In this document: piece after piece, positions 25,036 through 34,179 of the stretch | How positions within the stretch are numbered: position 1 is the first letter of the stretch | Layout of the letters: every line of letters starts with the position of its first letter | Assembly (NCBI RefSeq): GCF_011751765.2 | Contig: NZ_CP061169.1 | Location: forward strand, 3,162,001 to 3,226,000 | Direction of reading: 5' to 3' | DNA: 64,000 bases | From: Paramicrobacterium chengjingii | GTDB lineage: Bacteria > Actinomycetota > Actinomycetes > Actinomycetales > Microbacteriaceae | Translations under genes and position numbers: made by a program | The notes under the pieces: generated by a model | The model's input: the letters and a program-made list of their open reading frames with translations, nothing else | What the model was told of the DNA's origin: nothing | Database searches by the model: none

Positions 25036-25065
25036 GGACGGCCCGGTAGGAACACCGGGCCGCCC
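25036..25065 (-). terminator. Intergenic hairpin after xylose-type binding protein
   Basis: CGGCCCGG (25039-25046) pairs perfectly with CCGGGCCG (25055-25062), with an 8-base loop and two more pairs beyond a mismatch. It lies between the binding-protein stop and the ATPase start, the same place as the hairpin in the first importer, and probably stabilises binding-protein mRNA or partly terminates transcription. Confidence 0.65.
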
Positions 25066-25075
25066 CATGGGTGTC

Positions 25076-26149
25076 TTATTCGATTCCGAGCTCCGCACAG
25101 GCATCCGCGTACTCGCTTGTGCAGACGTCGTCGGTCGTGTAGATCTCGGCCTCGAAGATCTTCTCTTTGACGTTCTCAGAGGTCACGACCTCCGGAACGA
25201 AGAGTGCCGATGGCGTGTCGAACAGTTCCGTGTCGGCTTCGGGGGTGTCACCGTTGATGTATCCGACAGCGACTTCGGCAGCTTTCTCGGCGACGATGCT
25301 GATCGGCTTGGAGATGGTGTTGTACTGATCTCCCGAGATCACGCGCTGGATCGCGGCGACTTCGGCGTCGTTTCCGGTCACGGGAGGCAGGTCGCTGACC
25401 CCAGCCGCCTTGAACGCGGCGATGGTTCCGCCCGCGGTACCGTCGTTAGCTGCAACTACACCAACGACGTCATCGCGAAACTGCGAGATCTGACCCGATA
25501 CCCAGTCCTGGGCCTTCTGAGGCACCCAATCGGGAGTGTCGTACGACGCAAGCACGTCGAACCCGCTGTCTTCGACAGCCTCGACGGAACCTTCCTTGAT
25601 CAGCATCGCTGCGTCGTCCGACGGCGATCCGTTCACCATGAGAAGACCGCCCTCGGTGATCCCCTCGTCGGCGAGATGATCAATCAACGACTGCGCGATA
25701 AGCGCACCGATCTCTTTGTTGTCGAACGAGACGTAGAAGTCGGCGGGCACACTGGGCACCGGCCGGTCGTATGTGACGACCTTGATGTCGGAGGCCTGAG
25801 CAGATTGAACACTGGATGCTGCCGCCGTCGTGTCGACAGCGTCAATGACGATCACGTCAACGCCCTGCGCCACCATCGACTCGACCTGCTGCTGTTGCTT
25901 TGCCGCGTCGCCGTCAGCGTTCTGGTAGAGCACCTCGCAGTTCTCGCAAAGCTCTGCGACCTTCTTCTTGAACAGGGGCGAGTCCTGCTCTTCATACCGG
26001 GTCGACGCGCGGTCCGGCATGAGGAACGCGATCTTGCCTCCCGCCTCGCCTGAACCCTCGTCTGCTGCTGAACATCCGGCAAGCGAACCCATGAGGAGCG
26101 AAGCTGCGGCGCCGACAAGCGCCACCTTCGTCAGTTGTGCCCTCATCAT
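25076..26149 (-). CDS. Xylose-type substrate-binding lipoprotein (XylF/ChvE-like)
   Basis: A 357-residue type I periplasmic-binding-protein lipoprotein with lipobox LAGC (Cys26). MPDRASTRYEEQDSPLFKKKV, VDVIVIDAVDTTAAA, VVTYDRPVP, VSFDNKEIGALIAQ and VVAANDGTAGGTIAA are typical of XylF/ChvE. AAGGAG lies five bases before the ATG. Ligands of this group are aldopentoses or galactose-like sugars; the associated kinases hint at a less common sugar or sugar alcohol. It diverges from a DeoR gene. Confidence 0.9.
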   Translation of the reverse strand: MMRAQLTKVALVGAAASLLMGSLAGCSAADEGSGEAGGKIAFLMPDRASTRYEEQDSPLFKKKVAELCENCEVLYQNADGDAAKQQQQVESMVAQGVDVIVIDAVDTTAAASSVQSAQASDIKVVTYDRPVPSVPADFYVSFDNKEIGALIAQSLIDHLADEGITEGGLLMVNGSPSDDAAMLIKEGSVEAVEDSGFDVLASYDTPDWVPQKAQDWVSGQISQFRDDVVGVVAANDGTAGGTIAAFKAAGVSDLPPVTGNDAEVAAIQRVISGDQYNTISKPISIVAEKAAEVAVGYINGDTPEADTELFDTPSALFVPEVVTSENVKEKIFEAEIYTTDDVCTSEYADACAELGIE

Positions 26150-26193
26150 TGAGTCTCCTTCGTTGAAATGTGACCTTGAGGCATGACAGTACT

Positions 26194-26210
26194 CGAAAAC
26201 TTCGGGAAAG
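26194..26210. promoter_or_regulatory. Possible DeoR operator
   Basis: CGAAAACTTCGGGAAAG lies in the 184-base divergent region between binding protein and deoR. The repeated CGAAAA / CGGGAAA words resemble DeoR half-sites. Weak evidence only. Confidence 0.3.
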
Positions 26211-26333
26211 TTAACACTTGGAATGATATTTATGGGCATAGGCTACTCACAACGTCGCACCGAAGCCAGTCCACACCGGACGAAATGAGCACGGATGGCG
26301 TTCAACTGCTTGGATTATCGAGGGAGGCAGAGC

Positions 26334-27119
26334 ATGGCACCGGATGGACCCGATCGGCTGAGCCGCCAGGCACGGCAGAATCGCATCATCGATCACCTCA
26401 CGCGGGAGGGCAGCGCAAGCGCGGCGGAGCTGGTCGAGCTCACCGGTCGAAGCCTCATGACGATCCACCGCGACATTGACGAGCTCGCGGCGAAGGGCTT
26501 TATCCGCAAGTTCCACGGCGGCGTCTCCGCCCTTCCGACAAGCGTCTTCGAGTCCAGCGCCGAATTTCGCCTCACTCGCAACCCGGCGGCGAAGAGCGCT
26601 CTGGCCAAAACAGCATCCGAGCTCATCGAACCCGGTATGTCGGTGATGGTCGACGACTCGACGACCTGCCTCGCGCTCGCGCCCTTCCTGGCCGAGATCG
26701 CCCCGCTCACTGTGCTGACAAACTTTCGGCAGCTGGGCGAAGAGCTGCGACTGAGCGAGAGCATCCACCTGATCATGATCGGCGGCACCTACTCACGATC
26801 GCACGACTCGTACATCGGCCCTCCCGACATCACAGGGCTCGGCAGTTACTCGGTCGACGTCGTGTTTCAGTCGACGTCGACAATGAACGCGTCGTGGACT
26901 TTCCACCAGGAGCAAGACGTGGTGTCGATGAAGCGCGTGATGCTCGGCGCCGGCGCGCGGCGCGTGCTCATGATGGACGCGAGCAAGGTCGGCAAGACCT
27001 CGCTTCACCGTTATGTCGAAGTCTCGGAGTTCAGCGACCTTGTCGTCACCGACGACGTGGAGCGCACGTTTCTTGACAGCATCGACGAATCGGTCGAGGT
27101 TCATCTCGCCCGGGTGTAG
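26334..27119 (+). CDS. DeoR-family transcriptional regulator
   Basis: A 261-residue regulator with HTH SASAAELVELTGRSLMTIHRDIDELAAKGFIRKFHGGVSA and a C-terminal sugar-phosphate-sensing domain containing DDSTTCLALAPFL, IMIGGTYSRS and MDASKVG. ATG 26334 has GGGAGG upstream. It diverges from the xylose-type importer and precedes the dehydrogenase-kinase genes, so it is the probable regulator of both arms. Confidence 0.92.
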   Translation: MAPDGPDRLSRQARQNRIIDHLTREGSASAAELVELTGRSLMTIHRDIDELAAKGFIRKFHGGVSALPTSVFESSAEFRLTRNPAAKSALAKTASELIEPGMSVMVDDSTTCLALAPFLAEIAPLTVLTNFRQLGEELRLSESIHLIMIGGTYSRSHDSYIGPPDITGLGSYSVDVVFQSTSTMNASWTFHQEQDVVSMKRVMLGAGARRVLMMDASKVGKTSLHRYVEVSEFSDLVVTDDVERTFLDSIDESVEVHLARV

Positions 27120-27211
27120 GCAATCTTCACAACTCTTGTTATTGTTACCATCCATAATGCTATTTTGGGGCGAGGCCGACTGGGCCGGGTCCGATGCAGG
27201 AAGGTGGGACC

Positions 27212-28252
27212 ATGCACGTACTCTCAGCGGGCGACAACTTCGTTCTCCCCGAGCTGTTCCGCGACGCACTCCGCGAGCGCGTGGGGTCGCAGACGGACCT
27301 GACGTTCTCAGAGGTCACATTTCCCTGGCCACAGGTTCCCTTCGGCCCTGTCGGCACTGTGCAGGAAGCGACAGGATCGATCGACGAGATGATCGCCGCA
27401 GCATCCGGAGCCGACATCGCCGTCACCCAACTCGCACCGTTTACCAAAGAAGTGTTCGACGCATGCCCCAGCCTGAAGTTCGTGGGCGTGAGTCGTGGCG
27501 GCCCGGTCAACGTCGATCTCGAGGCGGCGACGGCCGCAGGTGTGCGCGTCTCGTTCGCACCGGGCCGTAACGCGCAGGCCGCCGCGGAGTTCACGATCGG
27601 CCTCATGCTCGCGGCAATGCGGCACATCTCCGAGGCGGATGCCGAGCTGAAGCGCGGCACCTGGCGCGGCGACTACTACAGCCACGACAGCGCGGGCACC
27701 GAGTTGGGCGGTTCAACTGTCGGCCTCGTGGGCTATGGCGCAATTGGGCGCATCGTTGCTCGTGTGCTGATCGCTTTCGGCGCCGAGGTCATCACCTACG
27801 ACCCTTATGCGATGCCTGCCGACATCGAGAGCGACGGCGTCGGCCTCGTCTCGCTTGACGAGCTCGTGCAGCGCAGCAACGTCATCAGTCTGCACGCTCG
27901 GCTGACGCCGGAGACTGAGCACATCATCAATGCAGAAAGACTGCGTCGGATGCTGCCGGGCACCGTCATCGTCAATGCAGCACGCGGCGGCCTGCTCGAC
28001 TACGCGCCGCTTCCCGAGCTGCTGCGCTCCGGGCACATCGGCGCACTCGCCCTCGACGTGTACGACGAGGAGCCGCCGGGGCCGGAGTGGCCGCTGTTCG
28101 ACGCGCCGAACGTCGTGCTCTCCCCGCATCTTGCCGGTGCCTCGCAGCAGACGGCCGAGCGGGCGGCATCCATTATCGCCGGCGAAGCCGCACGCTTCAT
28201 CGCCGGCGAACCCCTGCAGCACCTGGCAAACCCCGACGTTCTGAACCACTGA
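27212..28252 (+). CDS. D-2-hydroxyacid dehydrogenase family protein
   Basis: A 346-residue NAD-dependent dehydrogenase. The Rossmann motif is GLVGYGAIGRIVARVL; catalytic residues lie in NAARGGLLDY (Arg), DEEPPGPEW (Glu) and LSPHLAGAS (His). Relatives reduce 2-keto acids or oxidise phosphoglycerate. It leads the kinase operon, with GGAAGG ahead of the ATG, suggesting that a sugar acid or 2-keto acid is an intermediate. Substrate unknown. Confidence 0.87.
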   Translation: MHVLSAGDNFVLPELFRDALRERVGSQTDLTFSEVTFPWPQVPFGPVGTVQEATGSIDEMIAAASGADIAVTQLAPFTKEVFDACPSLKFVGVSRGGPVNVDLEAATAAGVRVSFAPGRNAQAAAEFTIGLMLAAMRHISEADAELKRGTWRGDYYSHDSAGTELGGSTVGLVGYGAIGRIVARVLIAFGAEVITYDPYAMPADIESDGVGLVSLDELVQRSNVISLHARLTPETEHIINAERLRRMLPGTVIVNAARGGLLDYAPLPELLRSGHIGALALDVYDEEPPGPEWPLFDAPNVVLSPHLAGASQQTAERAASIIAGEAARFIAGEPLQHLANPDVLNH

Positions 28253-28289
28253 TTTCCACAGCTCAACGTCGAGCAGAAACGAGTGAAAC

Positions 28290-29750
28290 ATGATTCTCGG
28301 AATCGACATCGGCACCTCCGTGACAAAGGCCGCGCTCATCGACCGTGACGGCACATCGCACAACCACGCGTCGACGAACTCCGCGCTCATCACGGGCCCG
28401 AACGGGCACGTCGAGCAGGATCTCGACGACGTTATGGACTCGGTTGCTCGCGTGGCGCGTGAGGTCGCGCACGCGGCATCCGAGCCCATTGAGGCTGTTG
28501 CGCTCACGGCGCAGGGCGACGGACTCTGGCTGCGCGACGCCGAGGGCGCGGCCGTGCGCAATCCGCTGTCGTGGATGGACGCACGCGCGTCAGACATCGT
28601 CGCCCGGTGGGGCGAGGGCGGGGCAGACAGCGTTACCGATCGGGTGTTTCGCCTGACCGGGTCAGGCGTGTTTCCCGGCTGCCACGCTGCGCTTCTCGCG
28701 TGGCTGGCCGAGCACGAGCCCGAGTCGTTCGAGAAGGCTGCCGTCGCCGGGTACTGCGCCGATGCCGTGTTACAGCGCCTCACGGGTGAAATCACCGTGG
28801 ATGCGTCGGATGCCTCGCTGCCGTTTCTCGACGTGCGCACCCGTGAGTACGTCGACGAGGCCCTCGAGCTGTGCGGCATTGCGAACTGGCGGCACCTGCT
28901 CCCCGCTCCTGCGCCGGTCGACGCGACATTCTCACTGGATGCCGCGGGCGCGGAGCTTCTCGGCTTGCCGCTCGGCACCCCCGTCTCGAGTGGCCCGTAC
29001 GACCTGCAGGCGTGCAGCTTCGGCGCGGGCGCGGAGCACGCGGGCGACGGCACGGTGATCATCGGCACGACGCTCGCGTGCCAGGTCTTCACTCACGACA
29101 CCACGAACAAGCCGGAGTTCGAGCCGGCCGGCATGTGGCTCTGCACTCCCGACCCAGATCTCTATCTACGCGTCATGCCGTCGATGGTCGGCACCGCTGG
29201 GCTCGACTGGCTGCTCTCGATGTTTCAGCTCACGCCAAGCGACCTCACCAGGCTGCTCGATGAAAGCCCCGCCGGTGCGAACGGCGTGCGTGCGCTGTCG
29301 TTTCTGTCGCCCGCGGGTGAGCGCGCACCGTTCGTCGACCCGCTCGCGCGCGGCCAGTTCACCGGGCTCACCATCGCGAGCACGCGCGCCGACGTGGTGC
29401 GGGCACTCTGCGAGTCTGTGGTGTTCGCCGCACGGCACTGCCTCGAGGTGCTCGGCTTTGACGGCGAGCTGTCCGCCAGCGGCGGTGGCGTGCGATCCAG
29501 CGCGTGGGCGCAGCTGCTCGCCGACGTAATGGGCAGACCGATCTGGATTCCCCACGAAGCACAAGTGGGCATTCGCGGTGCCGCGCAGGTGGCGTGGAAA
29601 CGGCTCGGCACGCCCGTCGACACCGATGCCTGGCGCACACAGCGAACGCGGCTCGACCCAAACCTCGACGCCCACGCCGCGCTCGAAGCCGGTTACCGCG
29701 AGTACCTTGCCGACCTCGCAGCAGCACGCGCTCAATGGAATCGCGCATGA
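28290..29750 (+). CDS. FGGY-family carbohydrate kinase 1 (EryA/LyxK-like)
   Basis: A 486-residue kinase with the N-terminal phosphate motif GIDIGTSVTKAALID and the C-terminal ATP-binding segment ELSASGGGVRSSAWAQLLADV. The stretch VALTAQGDGLWLRDAEG resembles the substrate loop of erythritol and L-xylulose kinases rather than that of classical xylulokinase. It phosphorylates a ketose or polyol in the cytosol. Its TGA overlaps the ATG of kinase 2. Confidence 0.87.
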   Translation: MILGIDIGTSVTKAALIDRDGTSHNHASTNSALITGPNGHVEQDLDDVMDSVARVAREVAHAASEPIEAVALTAQGDGLWLRDAEGAAVRNPLSWMDARASDIVARWGEGGADSVTDRVFRLTGSGVFPGCHAALLAWLAEHEPESFEKAAVAGYCADAVLQRLTGEITVDASDASLPFLDVRTREYVDEALELCGIANWRHLLPAPAPVDATFSLDAAGAELLGLPLGTPVSSGPYDLQACSFGAGAEHAGDGTVIIGTTLACQVFTHDTTNKPEFEPAGMWLCTPDPDLYLRVMPSMVGTAGLDWLLSMFQLTPSDLTRLLDESPAGANGVRALSFLSPAGERAPFVDPLARGQFTGLTIASTRADVVRALCESVVFAARHCLEVLGFDGELSASGGGVRSSAWAQLLADVMGRPIWIPHEAQVGIRGAAQVAWKRLGTPVDTDAWRTQRTRLDPNLDAHAALEAGYREYLADLAAARAQWNRA

Positions 29751-31252
29751 CCAGCACCGCTGACGCCCTCTGGGTGGGGATCGACCTCGGCACGCAGAGC
29801 GTGAAGGCGATCGTCGCGACAGAATCCGGTGAGATCAGCGCGTCAGGGCAGCACCCGCTCACGAGCATCCGGGATGCCGATTCCGGCCGTCATGAGCAAA
29901 ACCCGAACGAATGGACGGATGCTGCCGCCTCAGCGATCGCTCAAGCGATGGCGCAACTGACGGACGCCGACCGGTCGCGCATCGCAGGGCTCTCGTACTG
30001 CTCAACGAGCGGCACCGTCGTTGTGCTCGACGACAACGGCGACCCCGCGACGACCGGCCTCATGTACGACGACTCGCGTGGGGCCGCCTTCGCCGATGCA
30101 CTCCGCGATGCCGGCGCCGATCGCTGGATGAAGCTCGGCGTCGTCGTTCAGCCGGGCTGGGCGCTGTGCCGCATCGCCTGGTTTGCTCATGAGGGGCAGC
30201 TCCCGCCGGGGCATCGCATCGCCCACCAGGGCGATGTTCTTGCAGAGGCGATGACCGGCACGTGCATGCCCACCGACTGGTCGAGCGCGCTTAAGAGCGG
30301 ATACGACGTGATCGCACACGAGTGGCCGCCTGACGTTTTCGCGACAGCATCCGTCGACCTCAGTCAGCTGCCCGAGGTCGTCGCACCCGGAACGCACGTC
30401 GGCGAGACCTCGGCCGCATGGGAGCAAGCGAGCGGACTCCCCTCGGGTACCCCGGTCTTCGCGGGAACAACAGACGGCTGCGCCGCTCAGCTCGGTGCGG
30501 GCGCACTCGCTCCCGGCGATTGGCACACTGTCGTCGGCACCACCCTTGTGCTCAAGGGGGTGACGCCGCATCTCATCAGCGACGGCTCCGGCGCGGTCTA
30601 CTCGCACCGGGCACCCCACGGCGATTACTGGTTCCCCGGTGGCGCCTCCAACGTGGGAGCCGGCGCACTCACCGCGATCTTCCCCGACGCCGACCTGGCG
30701 GCGCTCGATGCTTCCGTCGGCGAGCGCACAGCCGCCATCACCCCGAGCTATCCGCTCACCCGCCGCGGCGAGCGCTTCCCGTTTCTCTCCGCCGACGCAG
30801 CGGGCTTCGCGCTCATGCCCGACTCCCGCCGGCTCGACGATCTCCGCACCCTCTCGCTCGAGGCGGGAGTCGAGTCTGTTTGGGCCGGCGTCGCCTGCGT
30901 CGAACGCCTGTGTTTCGATATGCTCACCAAGCACGGAGCCCCGCTCACCGGCCGCTTCTCCTCATCAGGCGGCGGCACGCGCGGCGCAACCTGGAACCGC
31001 ATGCGCGCAAGCCTGCTCGACCGCCAGCTCGCGCTGCCTGAAACTGCAGAGGGCAGCCTGGGAATGGCGATTCTCGCGCGCTGGGGCGCGGGGCAGGCCG
31101 CATTCGCCGAGCCACTCGAGCTCGAGCGGGTAGCGTCGTCGATGAGCCGCATTCGCACGATCGTCGACCCGGATGCCGCTCTCGCAACGCGCCTGTCTGA
31201 CACGTACAATGCGTTCCGCAGCGCGCTGACCTCTAAGGGGTGGATCTCGTGA
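29747..31252 (+). CDS. FGGY-family carbohydrate kinase 2 (xylulo/ribulokinase-like)
   Basis: A 501-residue kinase with VGIDLGTQSVKAIVA, the substrate loop SYCSTSGTVVVLDD, LMYDDSRG, GTTDGCAAQLGAG and SGGGTRGATWNRMRAS. It differs clearly from kinase 1 in the active-site loop, so the two probably phosphorylate different intermediates. Overlaps at both ends (ATGA with kinase 1, GTGA with the phosphatase) show tight coupling. The frame is open upstream to 29504 but that part is inside kinase 1. Confidence 0.88.
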   Translation: MTSTADALWVGIDLGTQSVKAIVATESGEISASGQHPLTSIRDADSGRHEQNPNEWTDAAASAIAQAMAQLTDADRSRIAGLSYCSTSGTVVVLDDNGDPATTGLMYDDSRGAAFADALRDAGADRWMKLGVVVQPGWALCRIAWFAHEGQLPPGHRIAHQGDVLAEAMTGTCMPTDWSSALKSGYDVIAHEWPPDVFATASVDLSQLPEVVAPGTHVGETSAAWEQASGLPSGTPVFAGTTDGCAAQLGAGALAPGDWHTVVGTTLVLKGVTPHLISDGSGAVYSHRAPHGDYWFPGGASNVGAGALTAIFPDADLAALDASVGERTAAITPSYPLTRRGERFPFLSADAAGFALMPDSRRLDDLRTLSLEAGVESVWAGVACVERLCFDMLTKHGAPLTGRFSSSGGGTRGATWNRMRASLLDRQLALPETAEGSLGMAILARWGAGQAAFAEPLELERVASSMSRIRTIVDPDAALATRLSDTYNAFRSALTSKGWIS

Positions 31253-31875
31253 CCACGCTGTTTCTCACCCGCCACGCCGAGACCGTCTGGCACGCCGAGA
31301 ACCGCTACGCCGGGCTCAGCGATGTCGCCATCACCGTGAACGGACACACGCAAGCGCGCGAGCTCGCCGGGTGGAGCGCGACGGCTGAACTCGATGCGAT
31401 CTACAGCTCCACGCTCAGCCGTTCGGTGCTCACCGCGACGCCTGCCGTCAATGTGACGGGGCTGCCGCTCACACAAGACGAGCGCCTTGTCGAGGTCGAC
31501 TTCGGCCGAGGCGACGGGCTCACGCGCGCCGAGATGCGCGAGCGATTCCCTGCCGAGCTCGACGCGTTCCTGGCGGCGCCAGGCACGACCCCGCTGCCCG
31601 AGGGCGAGTCGGGGTCGGATGCTGTCGCCCGCGCCCTGCCCGCGCTCGACGACGTCTGCGCGCAGCATCCGAATGGCCGCGTTCTTGTCGTGATGCACTC
31701 GACGTTGATGCGCCTGCTGCTGTGCCATCTGCTGGGCCTCGACCTCAACCGGTATCGCGTGCTGTTTCCGGGTGTCACGAATGCGGCGCTCACGGCGTTC
31801 CGCTTCACGCCGCACACCGATCCGCAGCTCATCGCTTTCAACGTCCCGACCGACACCCGCACCCGCCTCGGCTGA
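31249..31875 (+). CDS. Histidine phosphatase superfamily protein
   Basis: A 208-residue phosphatase or mutase: LFLTRHAETVWHAENRYAG carries the RHG-type catalytic His, and EVDFGRGDG and VVMHSTLMR complete the site. GTG 31249 (AAGGGG upstream) starts within the stop of kinase 2. In the operon it may dephosphorylate a pathway phosphate ester or remove a dead-end product; it lacks features that would identify cofactor-dependent phosphoglycerate mutase. Confidence 0.85.
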   Translation: MTTLFLTRHAETVWHAENRYAGLSDVAITVNGHTQARELAGWSATAELDAIYSSTLSRSVLTATPAVNVTGLPLTQDERLVEVDFGRGDGLTRAEMRERFPAELDAFLAAPGTTPLPEGESGSDAVARALPALDDVCAQHPNGRVLVVMHSTLMRLLLCHLLGLDLNRYRVLFPGVTNAALTAFRFTPHTDPQLIAFNVPTDTRTRLG

Positions 31876-32035
31876 CTTCCCCGGCGCATCGAAAGCTCCC
31901 CACAGACAGGCTCGGCATGGCATCGCCCGGACGCCTCTCCTCCTTAAGTCGCAAGCGTATTGTCGACCTGCGCGCGATGATCTCGCCTCGTGTTTTCGCC
32001 ACGATTGAGAAACACAACACACGAGGAGAGCGCAC

Positions 32036-34057
32036 ATGCCTATCCCCACTCGACCATCCATCCGAGCCAGAAGGCCCCACCGCACGTTGGGGACCATCGT
32101 CGCCGCGGCCGCTGTCGTTGCGCTGCTTGCCGGGTGCGCAGCTCCGGCGGCCACAACGTCTGCACCGCAGCTTCCAGCTCCGCCCGCTCCGCCAGCCGAC
32201 GGCTCAACTGCGAGCACTCTCACGCAGACTGACGTCAATGCGTGGCTCGACGGCATCCTTCCGTCTGCACTTGACCGGGCTGACATCGCGGGGGCCACCG
32301 TCTCCGTCGTTTCCAACGGCGAACTGCTCACGGCCCGCGGCTACGGGTATGCAGACACGGGGGCCGAGAAGCTCGTCGACCCCGCCGAGACTCTGTTCCG
32401 CGTCGGTTCGATCTCGAAGGTTTTCACCGCCACCGCCGTCATGCAGCTCGTCGAGAGCGGTGATCTCGATCTCGACGTCGACGTGTCTGAATACCTCGAT
32501 TTCACCATTCCTCGAAAGTTCGACGAGCCGATCACGCTGCGTACACTGCTCACCCACACTGCCGGTTTCGAAGAGCGCGTCGGGGGCCTAATCCGGTTCG
32601 ACGGCACGAAAGCCAATCTGCGCGACTCGCTTGCCACGGACCCTCCCGAACAGGTCTACCGTCCGGGAACGACGCCCGCGTACTCCAACTACGGCAACGG
32701 CGTCGCCGGCTACATCGTTCAGAACGTGAGCGGAGAACGGTTTGAGGACTATATCGATGCCCACATTCTCACGCCGCTGGGCATGAGCTCCTCAACGTTC
32801 GAGCAGCCGCTTCCCGATGATCTTTCCGAGCGCATGTCCCGGGGCTACGCCACCACCGACAGCCCGGCAACACCGTTCGAGACGGTGTCGACGTCCCCTC
32901 CCGGTGCGCTCTCGGCTACGGCAACTGACATGGCGAAGTTCATGCTCGCTCAGCTCGGCGAGATCGACTCGGATCACGCGCTGCTTGCGCCGCAGACTCT
33001 AGCGCTCATGCATCAACCAGCCCTCAGCTCAGACACGCTCGGCACCCTCGCCAACGGCCCACGAATGACCTTGGGGTTCTTTGACGAGAGTCGCAACGGC
33101 CAAAGCATCCTCGGCCACGGCGGCGATACGACGGTCTTCCACTCGCACATGCAGCTGTATCCCGATGCGGGTGTGGGAATTTTTCTCTCCGTCAACAGCT
33201 CCGGCGCATCTCCGCTCGATTCCAGCGAGCTGCGGAGTGCCGTCACGGATGGTTTCGCCGACCGCTACTTCCCCTCAACGGGCACGAATCGGGATGCTGT
33301 CGTCGAGCCGACAGCGCAGGACCACGCCGCGCTGGCCGAGGGCAGGTACATGACGTCGCGCGGTTTCGAAAGCTCATACATGGCCGCGACCGGCATCGCC
33401 GGGCAGATGACGGTGACCGCGCCGGGAGACGGAACAGTGATTCTGAACCCTGCACCACTCGGCATAACTCCTGCTACCTATGAAGAGGTCGGGCCGTGGC
33501 TCTGGCAGGAGGTCGGTGGCACAAACCTGATCAGCATGCGTGTCGAGAACGGGCACGTTCAGGCAATCGGGTTTGAATCCGCTTTCAGCATGCTGCGCGT
33601 CGATGCCGCCCACAACGCGGGGCTCGTCGTGCCCATTCTGGTGATCTCGGTGCTGATTCTTTTGCTGAGCCTCCTGTTCTGGCCGATCATCGCGCTTGTG
33701 CGGCGCCACTATCGGGTTGCGGCACCGGCAAACCCGAGTCGCCTGTTTCGCATTTCCCGTCTTGTCACATTCATCGGCTCGGCCGTTGCCCTCGTCGCTC
33801 TGGCGAGCTGGCTCGTCATCATTCAGGCAGTGACCGGGTTCGAGAGCGTTCCAGCGACACTCATCCGTGGCATCCAGGTTCTGCAGGTGATCGGTGTGCT
33901 GGCGATCGTCCCGGCCACGCTGACGCTGACTCTCAGCATCCGCCATCATCTGGGTTGGCGACGCATTGCGGGCGGCGCACTCATGTGCGCAGCGCTCGTG
34001 GGCATCGCGTGGTTCGCGTTCGTGTTCAAGCTGATTGCGCCGAGCATCAGCGCATGA
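32036..34057 (+). CDS. Membrane-anchored serine hydrolase (beta-lactamase/AmpH class)
   Basis: A 673-residue protein. A signal with lipobox LAGC (Cys34) precedes a Pro/Ala/Thr-rich linker and a class C beta-lactamase-like domain with SxxK at S125-I-S-K128, YSN at 216-218 and HGG at 361-363, which replaces KTG. After residue 520 come about four membrane helices. Such proteins are D-aminopeptidases, esterases or penicillin-binding-like enzymes at the outer face of the membrane. GAGGAG precedes the ATG. A strong terminator follows, so it is separate from the two-component genes. Confidence 0.87.
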   Translation: MPIPTRPSIRARRPHRTLGTIVAAAAVVALLAGCAAPAATTSAPQLPAPPAPPADGSTASTLTQTDVNAWLDGILPSALDRADIAGATVSVVSNGELLTARGYGYADTGAEKLVDPAETLFRVGSISKVFTATAVMQLVESGDLDLDVDVSEYLDFTIPRKFDEPITLRTLLTHTAGFEERVGGLIRFDGTKANLRDSLATDPPEQVYRPGTTPAYSNYGNGVAGYIVQNVSGERFEDYIDAHILTPLGMSSSTFEQPLPDDLSERMSRGYATTDSPATPFETVSTSPPGALSATATDMAKFMLAQLGEIDSDHALLAPQTLALMHQPALSSDTLGTLANGPRMTLGFFDESRNGQSILGHGGDTTVFHSHMQLYPDAGVGIFLSVNSSGASPLDSSELRSAVTDGFADRYFPSTGTNRDAVVEPTAQDHAALAEGRYMTSRGFESSYMAATGIAGQMTVTAPGDGTVILNPAPLGITPATYEEVGPWLWQEVGGTNLISMRVENGHVQAIGFESAFSMLRVDAAHNAGLVVPILVISVLILLLSLLFWPIIALVRRHYRVAAPANPSRLFRISRLVTFIGSAVALVALASWLVIIQAVTGFESVPATLIRGIQVLQVIGVLAIVPATLTLTLSIRHHLGWRRIAGGALMCAALVGIAWFAFVFKLIAPSISA

Positions 34058-34060
34058 GCC

Positions 34061-34100
34061 CTTCGGGGCCGGGTGAACAGGTCGCTGCCCGGCCCCGGAG
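34061..34100 (+). terminator. Terminator after serine hydrolase gene
   Basis: CGGGGCCGGG (34064-34073) pairs perfectly with CCCGGCCCCG (34088-34097), loop of 14 bases, extended to 13 pairs with one G-U. No U-tract, as often in high-GC genomes. Confidence 0.7.
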
Positions 34101-34179
34101 CACCACGTCCTCTACCATCGAGGTGCAGCGTACGGCTCGTCCGTGCGACAGCATCTGCCTCCAAGCGGAAGGTAACCGC

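Noticed and set aside
30748..32331. Long minus-strand frame opposite kinase 2, the histidine phosphatase and the start of the serine hydrolase
   Set aside because: Antisense shadow spanning three well-supported genes; composition rich in Arg, Ser and Ala, without motifs.
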